Source of the DNA: JAEXOD01 sp963667875
Lineage (GTDB): Bacteria; Bacteroidota; Ignavibacteria; Ignavibacteriales; Melioribacteraceae
DNA length: 64,000 bases
NCBI GenBank assembly: GCA_963667875.2
Contig: CAXXGC010000002.1
Span: 1-64,000, forward strand
Direction: 5' to 3'
Part shown: positions 56,675-64,000 of the stretch, piece after piece
Layout of the letters: each line of letters begins with the position of its first letter
Numbering within the stretch: the first letter of the stretch is position 1
Translations under genes and position numbers: made by a program
Notes under the pieces: model-generated
Told to the model about the DNA's origin: nothing
What the model saw: the letters and a program-made list of their open reading frames with translations, nothing else
Databases searched by the model: none

Positions 56675-57949
56675 TTATTTTATAAGCATCATTTTTTTTG
56701 TTGAAGTGAAATTACCTGCTTCTAATTTGAAGAAATACATACCTGACGGCTGATTTGAAGCATTCCAATTAACACTGTGGTTTCCTGCTTCCATTGTTCC
56801 ATTAACTAAAGTTGTTACTTCTTTACCAATTGTATTGTAAATTGTTAATTTTACATTTGAATTAGTAGGAAGAGCAAATTTAATTGTTGTGCTTGGGTTA
56901 AATGGGTTTGGATAGTTTTGCGATAAAACAAATGCTGTTGGCATTGAATTGATTTCAACTTCCGAACTAGCAACTAATGATCTTGTTCCATCATAATCAA
57001 TTTGGAATAATTGATAATTGTATTTACCTGATAATAAATTTTCATCAGAATAATAATAAGATTTTCTTTCAGTTGTTGTTCCGTTACCGGCAACAAAAGT
57101 TACTTTTTGATTATTTCTGTATAATTCAAATCCGTAATTATTTGTTTCGGTTGCTGTTGCCCAATTTAAGTTAACATCATTACCATTACTAATAGCGTTA
57201 AATGAAGTTAATTCAACTGGAACTACATCAAGCCATTGTGTTGTAACTCTAATTCCATCAACTAGCACAGAATAAAGTTGTGTACTTTGACGTAATGCGA
57301 TCGATCCAACATTAATATCGGTTGTAGCATCACCGGAAACAATATTAGCAACAGGTTTTGCAACAGATAAATCAGGATCAACATATAATTTAACAGAATC
57401 ATCAGTAGTTGTTCCACTAACAATTTTATATTCCAATACTAACAAATGAGTAGTATTGTAAGCATACGAACCAGTTGTTGTTAATGTGGAAGCAGAATAA
57501 TTTGATCCTTTAGATAAACCGAATTTGTAACTTCCACTACCATTATCTACAACAAATAATTTACCTCTAAAGTTTGTTCCAATAGTATTAGCACCAAAAT
57601 GCATAAAATAATCACCGGTTGCAGCTGCTGCTGTTACATTAACCATAACAAAAGCATAAACCGAACCGCTTGTTTGTTCTGTAAATGATTTATTTACATC
57701 TTGTCTTGATCCTGTTGTACCTGATATAGTAACATAGTTACCAATATCACTTAAAGGATAATTTGGATACGATAAATTACCCGACTGAACCAAAATAGTT
57801 GATGTTGAAGCAGTACCACTATGAGCTACCCAGCCATGACCTGTTAAACTGTCACCAACTGCATATTCAAAGTTTTCATCCAATAATATTTGTGCATTTA
57901 GAGCTGCAGCAAATAAAAATAGGACGCATAATGTAAGTAGTTTTTTCAT
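56675..57949 (-). CDS. T9SS protein, 424 aa, paralogue of the gene at 53.6 kb
   Basis: Signal peptide MKKLLTLCVLFLFAAALNAQ, a beta-sandwich cargo (LLDENFEYAVGDSLTGHGWV), then a fibronectin-like and T9SS type A portion that is nearly the same as in the paralogue (FALPTNSNVKLTIYNTIGKE ... KMMLIK). The cargo part is diverged and the last ~190 residues are almost identical. Its downstream region holds the undisturbed version of the sequence that the DUF1670 cassette interrupts next to the other copy. Confidence 0.82.
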   Translation of the reverse strand: MKKLLTLCVLFLFAAALNAQILLDENFEYAVGDSLTGHGWVAHSGTASTSTILVQSGNLSYPNYPLSDIGNYVTISGTTGSRQDVNKSFTEQTSGSVYAFVMVNVTAAAATGDYFMHFGANTIGTNFRGKLFVVDNGSGSYKFGLSKGSNYSASTLTTTGSYAYNTTHLLVLEYKIVSGTTTDDSVKLYVDPDLSVAKPVANIVSGDATTDINVGSIALRQSTQLYSVLVDGIRVTTQWLDVVPVELTSFNAISNGNDVNLNWATATETNNYGFELYRNNQKVTFVAGNGTTTERKSYYYSDENLLSGKYNYQLFQIDYDGTRSLVASSEVEINSMPTAFVLSQNYPNPFNPSTTIKFALPTNSNVKLTIYNTIGKEVTTLVNGTMEAGNHSVNWNASNQPSGMYFFKLEAGNFTSTKKMMLIK

Positions 57950-58070
57950 TTTTACTCCGTTTTATATTTATTTATTTAATTAATTTTCAAATTAAGACAA
58001 TTATGTAAAATACTATATTAATATGTAAAATAAAAATAGTAAATATTAAATAATTGTTTATTTTATAAAA

Positions 58071-58104
58071 AAAAGCAGGTAAAAATAAATCCTACCTGCT
58101 TTTT
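58071..58104 (-). terminator. terminator of ettA
   Basis: AAAAGCAGGTA / TACCTGCTTTT stem next to the gene's stop, with A/T-rich flanks that read as a T run on the minus strand. Confidence 0.8.
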
Positions 58105-58107
58105 AAA

Positions 58108-59790
58108 TTATCTTGTTAAATGTCTGTATTTAATTCTTTGAGGAATATCGGCAGCGGCACCAAGGCGGGCACGTTTATTAATTTCGTATTCTGTAAAGTT
58201 GCCATCAAACCATACAACATTACTGTCTCCTTCAAAAGCTAAAATATGAGTTGCAATTCTATCCAAAAACCACCTATCATGGCTTATTATTAAAACACAA
58301 CCAGCAAAATTTTCCAAAGCTTCTTCAAGAGCACGCATTGTGTTAACATCCAAATCATTGGTAGGTTCATCAAGCATTAACACGTTGGCCCCTTCTTTTA
58401 ACATCATTGCCAAATGTACTCTGTTTCTTTCACCGCCTGAAAGTGTTCCTAAATATTTTTGCTGTTCGCTGCCGGCAAAGTTAAATTTTGATACATAAGC
58501 CCGTGAGTTTACCTGTTTGTTACCAAAATAAATAAAATCATCGCCACCGGAAATCATCTCCCAAATTGTTTTATTCGGATCTAATATCTGTCTTGATTGA
58601 TCAACATAGGCTAATTTAACTGTTTCACCAATTGAAATTTTTCCGCTTGTAGGAGTTTCTTTTCCCGAAATCATATTAAACATAGTTGTTTTACCGGCAC
58701 CATTTGCACCAATAATACCAACAATACTTCCTGGAGGTATTGCGAAATTTACATTTTCAAAAAGTATTAAATCATCGTACGATTTTGCAACAGATTCGAA
58801 CTCAATTACATTATTACCCAATCGAGGTCCGGCCGGGATGTAAATTTCAAGTTCTTTTTCTTGTTTTTCAAATTCATTTTTTAACAAACTTTCGTAAGAT
58901 GTAATACGAGCTTTAGATTTTGCATGTCTACCTTTTGGCGACATACTAATCCATTCAAGTTCGCGTTCCAACGTTTTTTGACGTGTAGTTTCATGTTTTT
59001 CTTCCACCATCAAACGAGCTTTTTTCTGCTCCAACCATGACGAATAATTCCCTTTGTAAGGAATTCCTAAACCTCTATCCAATTCTAATATCCAGCCGGC
59101 TACGTTATCCAAAAAGTACCTATCATGCGTAACAGCAATTACTGTTCCGGCATAGGTTTTTAAATGGTGTTCAAGCCAGGCAACCGTTTCAGCGTCAAGA
59201 TGGTTAGTAGGTTCATCAAGTAATAAAATATCAGGCTTAATTAACAATAAACGGCATAATGCAACTCTTCTGCGTTCACCGCCGGAAAGCACTTTTACCG
59301 ATGTTTCACCAGAAGGACAACGTAAAGCATTCATAGCCATTTCCAATCTTGAATCCAGTTCCCATGCGTTTGCGTGGTCTAATTTTTCTTGAACTTCACC
59401 CTGCCTATCTAACAAAGCAGTCATTTCATCATCATCCATCGGATTTCCGAAAGAAGCATTAATATCATCATATTCTTTCAGCAAATCAACAATATCCTGT
59501 ACTGCTTCTTCAACTACTTGTTTTACAGTTTTGGTATCGTCAAGTTTTGGTTCCTGCTCTAAGTATCCAATGGTAAAACCGGGAGCTATTACAGTTTCAC
59601 CGTTAAAATCCTTATCAACACCGGCTAAAATTTTTAATAAAGTACTTTTTCCGGAACCGTTTAACCCAAGTACACCAATTTTTGCACCGTAAAAATATGA
59701 TAAATAAATATCTTTAATAATAGGTTTTTTGTCGTAATACTTACTTACACCTATCATTGAATAGATGATTTTATTTGGTTCAACTGCCAT
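58108..59790 (-). CDS. ettA: energy-dependent translational throttle protein EttA (ABC-F)
   Basis: 560 residues with two ABC domains and no membrane part. Walker A LGLNGSGKSTLLKI and IGANGAGKTTMFNM; signatures VLSGGERRRVALCRL and TLSGGERNRVHLAMM; Walker B ILLLDEPTNHLDA and VLMLDEPTNDLDV. The arm (residues ~95-140) and linker (AKSKARITSYESLL) have EttA form and length. EttA binds the ribosomal E site and gates entry into elongation by ADP/ATP ratio. AGGAGT site before the ATG. Confidence 0.95.
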   Translation of the reverse strand: MAVEPNKIIYSMIGVSKYYDKKPIIKDIYLSYFYGAKIGVLGLNGSGKSTLLKILAGVDKDFNGETVIAPGFTIGYLEQEPKLDDTKTVKQVVEEAVQDIVDLLKEYDDINASFGNPMDDDEMTALLDRQGEVQEKLDHANAWELDSRLEMAMNALRCPSGETSVKVLSGGERRRVALCRLLLIKPDILLLDEPTNHLDAETVAWLEHHLKTYAGTVIAVTHDRYFLDNVAGWILELDRGLGIPYKGNYSSWLEQKKARLMVEEKHETTRQKTLERELEWISMSPKGRHAKSKARITSYESLLKNEFEKQEKELEIYIPAGPRLGNNVIEFESVAKSYDDLILFENVNFAIPPGSIVGIIGANGAGKTTMFNMISGKETPTSGKISIGETVKLAYVDQSRQILDPNKTIWEMISGGDDFIYFGNKQVNSRAYVSKFNFAGSEQQKYLGTLSGGERNRVHLAMMLKEGANVLMLDEPTNDLDVNTMRALEEALENFAGCVLIISHDRWFLDRIATHILAFEGDSNVVWFDGNFTEYEINKRARLGAAADIPQRIKYRHLTR

Positions 59791-59819
59791 TATTTACTCC
59801 TAACTATTAGTTTTTAATT

Positions 59820-60902
59820 TTAATCTAACAAAAACAAATCAGTCAACTGATCTGCATATTTCATCATTTCAGGTTCTCTTCTGTTTACAAGAACCACAAC
59901 TGCAAAATTCTTTTCGGGATATCTTTGAAATACCGTTCTAAATCCGCAAGTATCTCCTGTATGATAAACACGGTTAAGTCCTCTATAAGTGCCAATATAC
60001 CATCCATAACCATATCCGGAATTTTTACCATTTGGCAAAATGTTTGGGGTATAAGCTTCCATTAAAGTTTCTTTTTTTACTAATTTTTCCGTATATAAAG
60101 CTTGATCCCATTTAAATATATCAAGAGTAGAGGAATATAAACCTCCGTCTCCCCAAACCGCACTTGTGGTGCTTTGATCGGAAAAAACAAAAGTATTATC
60201 TTTTTGTGCATAACCATATGCCCTGTTAGGTACTTCACTTTCCCCTTTACGGAAAGCAACGCTGTTATCCATTCCTAACGGTGATAATATTTTTTCTTTT
60301 AAAAATTGACTAAACTTTTGCCCTGAAACTTTTTCAACAATCATAGCAAGCAAAGCATAAGCAGTATTGCTGTATCTAAATTCGGTACCGGTTTCAAAAT
60401 AAGTTGAATCAACTCCTTTCATAATTTTTAATACATCGCTGTCAAGTACCTGATAAACCGTATCGGTTAACAGATCCTCGTAATCCAATAATCCCGAGGT
60501 ATGATTAAAAAGATTTTTTACGGTAATTTTTTTACCATATTCAGGGAAATCAGGAAAAAAATTGCATAAGTTATCAGTAAACTTTAGTTTTCCTTCTTCT
60601 TTTAAAATTAAAACACACATTGCTGTAAACTGCTTTGAAAATGAAGCTAATCTAAAATTTGTTTCGGGTTTAATTAATGTACCCTTTTCCAAATCCGCTA
60701 AACCGGAAACATAAGTAAAAACAATTTTGCCATTGTGGAAAACAGCAGCTGAAACACCCGGTTTGTTTCCGCTAAATTCAGCAAATATTTTTTTTACCAT
60801 TTTTTCTTTTTCTTGTCCAAACATTGTAACACTCATCATAATTAACAAAACAGTAATAAAACAAACCAATTTAATATACATCGTTTTCATAACATATCTC
60901 AT
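59820..60902 (-). CDS. serine hydrolase (beta-lactamase / PBP-like), exported
   Basis: 360 residues. N-terminal signal peptide (ITVLLIMMSVTMFGQ). SxxK motif in RLASFSKQFTAM, YxN motif in FRYSNTAYALLA, and HTGDTCGFRT as the HxG motif. This is the class C beta-lactamase / D-alanyl-D-alanine peptidase / esterase fold; most family members in such genomes are esterases or peptidases of unknown substrate rather than drug-degrading enzymes. Start among three nearby ATGs (60902, 60890, 60881) is not decided. Confidence 0.85.
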   Translation of the reverse strand: MRYVMKTMYIKLVCFITVLLIMMSVTMFGQEKEKMVKKIFAEFSGNKPGVSAAVFHNGKIVFTYVSGLADLEKGTLIKPETNFRLASFSKQFTAMCVLILKEEGKLKFTDNLCNFFPDFPEYGKKITVKNLFNHTSGLLDYEDLLTDTVYQVLDSDVLKIMKGVDSTYFETGTEFRYSNTAYALLAMIVEKVSGQKFSQFLKEKILSPLGMDNSVAFRKGESEVPNRAYGYAQKDNTFVFSDQSTTSAVWGDGGLYSSTLDIFKWDQALYTEKLVKKETLMEAYTPNILPNGKNSGYGYGWYIGTYRGLNRVYHTGDTCGFRTVFQRYPEKNFAVVVLVNRREPEMMKYADQLTDLFLLD

Positions 60903-60917
60903 CTATTGATAATTGAA

Positions 60918-61562
60918 TTAAATACTTAATAACTCATCAACCGAAATTTCACTTAAATCTTTAACAACTTTTTCTGCTTTAGTTAACCTTTCGGCAGTGC
61001 CAATTCCAAGAGCGGACATTCCTGCAGCATGAGCAGCTTCAATTCCGGCAACCGCGTCTTCAACAACAACACATTCAGTATTTTTTAGACCAAGACGTTC
61101 AGCAGTTAATAAAAACACTTCCGGATCAGGTTTTGAATTTTTAATGTCAAATCCGTCAGTTACCACATCAAATAAATCCTGCATGTTTAATTTATTTATT
61201 ATTGGTTTTGCATTCCTTGAATTTGAGCCGACACCTATTTTAATTCCTCTGTTCCTAAGTTCCAACAATATTTTAAGTGTTCCAGGCATTATAACAGAAG
61301 CTTCCAAATTGTTTAATGATTCGGCAAAATAATTATTTTTACGTATTGCAATATTATTTTTTTCTTCCGGCGTATACTTTTTGCTCGATTTTGAAACTAA
61401 GATATCAACACATTCCATTCTTCCAACACCACGGAAATTATTATTCATTTCCCAAGTAAAATATATTCCTTCTTCTGCAGATATTTTTTGCCATGACCTA
61501 AAATGATACTCATCAGTAGTAACTAAAACGCCATCCAAATCAAAAATAACACCTTTTATCAT
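60918..61562 (-). CDS. HAD hydrolase, beta-phosphoglucomutase-like
   Basis: 214 residues. Motif I FDLDGVLVTTDEYH (DxD with the general-base Asp), cap domain, motif II IGVGSNSRN, motif III NKLNMQDLFDVVTDGF region and motif IV VVEDAVAGIEAAHAAGM. The WQKISAEEGI and FRGVGRMECVDIL cap sequences match beta-phosphoglucomutases, which interconvert beta-glucose 1- and 6-phosphate. Lies just upstream of the serine hydrolase (15 bases) and may share a transcript, with no obvious functional link. Confidence 0.85.
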   Translation of the reverse strand: MIKGVIFDLDGVLVTTDEYHFRSWQKISAEEGIYFTWEMNNNFRGVGRMECVDILVSKSSKKYTPEEKNNIAIRKNNYFAESLNNLEASVIMPGTLKILLELRNRGIKIGVGSNSRNAKPIINKLNMQDLFDVVTDGFDIKNSKPDPEVFLLTAERLGLKNTECVVVEDAVAGIEAAHAAGMSALGIGTAERLTKAEKVVKDLSEISVDELLSI

Positions 61563-61670
61563 TTTTTCTCCATAATTATCGTTAATTTAAACCATAAATA
61601 TAAATATTTTTAATGGAATTTTTTGCAGGAAATTTAGGTTATATTAATAAAATAATAAAGGTTAAAGATT

Positions 61671-62267
61671 ATGTTTGAAATGATTAAGAATAGAATTGAA
61701 AAAAACGGATTAACTTATAACGAGTTTTTACAAAAAACCGAACAAAAAATAAACGCAACTGATGTTAATAATTTAAATGATGAAGAAAAACATTTGTTTG
61801 AATATACCAAACTTAACTATCAAAGAATGACACGTATTAATAAAACATACAAAACAAGTGAAAATTTGTGTACTCTGTTGGCTAATATTAATATTCCGCA
61901 ATTATGGATGGTGCTTACAGAAGGCTGGTGCGGTGACTCCGCTCAAAATCTTCCTTATATTTATAAATTTTCGGAGTGTAATCCATTAATAACTTTTAGA
62001 ATATTAGAAAGAGATAACAATTTAGACATTATGGATATGTTTTTAATTAACAATACAAGAAGTATTCCCAAACTTGTTGTTTTTGACACATATAATAAAA
62101 TTGTATTTGAATGGGGTGCAAGACCCAAAGAAGCACAGGATTTAGTTATTAACTGGAAAAATGAAGGTTTGCAAAAAGACGAGTTTTTAGAAAAACTTCA
62201 TCTTTGGTATGGCAGAAACAGAGGCAAAGCAATTGAACAGGAATTTATTGAGTTATTGAACGGTTAA
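61671..62267 (+). CDS. thioredoxin-family protein with single active-site Cys
   Basis: 198 residues, no signal peptide. WMVLTEGWCGDSAQNLPYIY shows the thioredoxin-fold active site with WCGDS, where the second Cys is missing. NTRSIPKLVVFD carries the cis-Pro (SIP). The N-terminal ~75 residues are helical. This is the 'thioredoxin family protein' type of Bacteroidota with a WCGDS site; a monothiol or noncatalytic role is likely. The cytosolic partner is unknown. Confidence 0.8.
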   Translation: MFEMIKNRIEKNGLTYNEFLQKTEQKINATDVNNLNDEEKHLFEYTKLNYQRMTRINKTYKTSENLCTLLANINIPQLWMVLTEGWCGDSAQNLPYIYKFSECNPLITFRILERDNNLDIMDMFLINNTRSIPKLVVFDTYNKIVFEWGARPKEAQDLVINWKNEGLQKDEFLEKLHLWYGRNRGKAIEQEFIELLNG

Positions 62268-62268
62268 T

Positions 62269-63489
62269 TTAATCTTCTTTTACCCTTATTGGCACCGTAA
62301 TTTTCAAATCACATCTAACGTTTTGTTTATTTACGGTACCCGGAATAAAATGTGTATCTAATAGGGCTACTTCTACGGCTTCATCGGCACCATGACCAAG
62401 TTTTGTTAAAACCTTTGTATCCCTTACATTACCATATTCATCAATTGTTGCAAGTACTACAACATCACCCGAAAGTTTTAATCTTAATATTGTCTGTGGT
62501 ATTTTAAAATTTTTAAGAAATTGCTTTAATCCGCCAACGGGCATTGGACAAGTTTGTGCATTACACTCCAACTTTTTTTGCATATATAAAACTAAAGTGT
62601 CAGTTTCAGTTACTTGATTATTTGTTCCGCCGGATGTTATTTGGGATGTTTGACCGTTTTTTTTCTCTTCGGGAAGAATGTAAGTTACTTTAGTTTCTGC
62701 ATTTTTATTTTCGTTATCATCATTTTTTGACAATGTTAATATCGATTTATCACTTAATTTAAATTCAACCTTAAGTGATACATTTGTTTCAACTATTTCT
62801 CCTTTATCTTGACCTGGAATAAACCTTGTGTTTTTTACGGCATTTATTGCAGATTCATCACAACCAAGTCCAATACCTTTAACAACTCCGCATTCGGTAA
62901 CAAAACCTTCTTTGTTAATTGACGCAATAACAACAACAATTCCTTCAAGTCCATACATTTTTGCATGTTCAGGGTAAACAACTTTTTGTTGAATAGCAGC
63001 CATTCCTCCTATAGGCATTGGACAAATCTCTGCTTCGCACAAAAATAATTCTTCCTGTAATTCATTGTCTATCTGCCTGTTCCCCATTTTATAAGCTTCA
63101 ATTGGAGCCTGGTAGTTTTCATCGTAACCAATTTGAATGGAACGGAGTAATCTGCCGTTTTCAAAATTTTTAACTTCCTTAAGACCACCATTTTCGTAAT
63201 AATATTTGGTTAAACCATCCCTGTAACCATCTTTAACATACATTTCTTCTTTTAACAAACCGGTTTCGTAATACTTTTTGCACCAGCCGCTTAATTTTCC
63301 CTGATCGTATCTTTTTTCTTCCGATAAATTACCGTTTTCATAATACCAGTAACAAGTACCCTCTAAAACATCATTAACATACGAAAGCTGCGATTTTAAA
63401 TTATTATTTGGATAATAGCTTTTTACAATACCATTTTGGGCATAAATTGAAAACCCTAACAAAAAGAAAAGTGCTAATAATTTATACAT
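62269..63489 (-). CDS. MORN-repeat and double TonB C-terminal domain protein
   Basis: 406 residues. An N-terminal signal-like sequence (LLALFFLLGFSIYAQ) is followed by four to five MORN_2/YwqK repeats (YYENGNLSEEKRYDQGKLSG). Two TonB C-terminal domains follow, each opening with a Cys pair and CPMPIGG or CPMPVGG, then VVVIASINKEGFVTECGVVK and VVVLATIDEYGNVRDTKVLT. Typical TonB energy transducers have one such domain and a membrane anchor. Here the N-terminus ends in AQ, so it may be cleaved, making this a periplasmic or secreted relative rather than an active transducer. Confidence 0.8.
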   Translation of the reverse strand: MYKLLALFFLLGFSIYAQNGIVKSYYPNNNLKSQLSYVNDVLEGTCYWYYENGNLSEEKRYDQGKLSGWCKKYYETGLLKEEMYVKDGYRDGLTKYYYENGGLKEVKNFENGRLLRSIQIGYDENYQAPIEAYKMGNRQIDNELQEELFLCEAEICPMPIGGMAAIQQKVVYPEHAKMYGLEGIVVVIASINKEGFVTECGVVKGIGLGCDESAINAVKNTRFIPGQDKGEIVETNVSLKVEFKLSDKSILTLSKNDDNENKNAETKVTYILPEEKKNGQTSQITSGGTNNQVTETDTLVLYMQKKLECNAQTCPMPVGGLKQFLKNFKIPQTILRLKLSGDVVVLATIDEYGNVRDTKVLTKLGHGADEAVEVALLDTHFIPGTVNKQNVRCDLKITVPIRVKED

Positions 63490-63611
63490 ATTTTTAAATA
63501 ACTTATTTGTTTTAATACAGAAATATTTTTAATTATTGAACTGCAAAGTTAAAAAATATTATTCAATTATTAAGGATAAATTTTAGTGCATTAATAAATT
63601 ATAACAAAAAA

Positions 63612-63644
63612 TTTGCTTTATTGTATTAATATTCAATATATTTG
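63612..63644 (+). promoter_or_regulatory. Bacteroidota-type promoter for the HU gene
   Basis: TTTG at 63612-63615 and TATATTTG at 63637-63644, 21 bases apart. A start near 63650 would give a leader of about 125 bases. Confidence 0.5.
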
Positions 63645-63776
63645 TATAAAATGTAAAATATATCCAAATATTAAACAAATTTTTATTTTATCTTAAAAGT
63701 AAAATGAATATATTGGTTTTTTATATAATTTTTAATATATTAACAAGTTATTTTTTAATTAAAATTGGGTTTACAA

Positions 63777-64000
63777 ATGACCAAAGCTGATATTGTTGAT
63801 AAAGTTGCCGAAGGTATTGGACTAACAAAACTTGAAACTGAAGCAGTAATTGAAGGTTTTTTAGATACCGTAATACAGTCTTTACGTGAAGGAAAAGGAA
63901 TTGAAATTAGAGGATTTGGCAGCTATAAAGTGAAATTAAAAAACGGAAGAACTGCCCGTAATCCTAGAACCGGTGAAACTGTACAAGTTGAAGAACATTA
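63777..64000 (+). CDS. HU/IHF-family DNA-binding protein, 5' part
   Basis: Begins at ATG 63777 (MTKADIVDKVAEGIGLTKLE) and continues past the window's end after 74 codons. Shows the HU fold: helical start, VIQSLREGKGIEIRGFGSYK and the DNA-arm sequence NGRTARNPRTGETVQV with the conserved RNP. Nucleoid-associated protein that bends DNA. Partial only because the window stops. Confidence 0.92.
   Translation, partial: MTKADIVDKVAEGIGLTKLETEAVIEGFLDTVIQSLREGKGIEIRGFGSYKVKLKNGRTARNPRTGETVQVEEH

Overview
The window is low-GC bacterial DNA that fits the Ignavibacteria/Chlorobi side of the Bacteroidota. The main evidence is many secreted proteins ending in a type IX secretion (T9SS) type A sorting domain with the 'NYPNPFNPSTTI' signature. 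TAnnTTTG-type promoter elements and the EttA, rubrerythrin, NRAMP/MgtE-N and FISUMP genes agree with this. The lineage is an inference; no rRNA or other marker gene is present.

Layout: (1) 1-7.1 kb is the tail module of a siphovirus-like prophage: tail-tube-like genes, a tail assembly chaperone with a probable -1 programmed frameshift, a tape-measure protein and a large baseplate-type protein. Several genes here are frameshifted, so the prophage looks like a remnant. (2) 7.2-12.0 kb holds three tandem, mosaic AAA-ATPase/PD-(D/E)XK genes on the minus strand, next to tRNA-Ser(GCT). (3) 12.6-21.7 kb is an array of secreted T9SS cargo genes, including two YD/W-repeat paralogues and a three-copy tandem repeat of about 1.5 kb. 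(4) 22.1-33.6 kb has a methyltransferase, a 1.5-kDa-residue beta-helix/PKD surface protein, a polysaccharide deacetylase, an NRAMP-like transporter operon with an MgtE-N/CBS protein and a 36-residue membrane protein, and a T9SS/FISUMP gene pair. (5) 33.8-45.4 kb has an ATP-cone/uridine-kinase fusion, an OLD-like nuclease, a transglutaminase lipoprotein with an ABC exporter, a hemolysin-III protein, a NYN protein, and two T9SS proteins, one of them an arylsulfotransferase behind Crp/Fnr-type sites. (6) 45.4-57.9 kb is rich in mobile and repeated DNA: two insertion sequences, two arrays of a 165-bp hairpin repeat, ~298-bp multi-hairpin elements nested in those repeats, and a two-gene DUF1670 cassette that looks like an undescribed mobile element. 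(7) 58-64 kb is more ordinary: EttA, a serine hydrolase, a HAD phosphatase, a thioredoxin-like protein, a TonB-domain protein and the start of an HU gene.

The strongest discovery candidates are the DUF1670 cassette, the ~298-bp hairpin elements and the NRAMP/MgtE-N operon. The cassette (about 51875-53600) has imperfect terminal inverted repeats and a probable target duplication, and it separates a T9SS gene from its terminator. The hairpin elements sit at the same loop position of the 165-bp repeat in both orientations. The NRAMP-like transporter has altered metal-site motifs and is co-transcribed with a cytosolic Mg-sensor-type protein.
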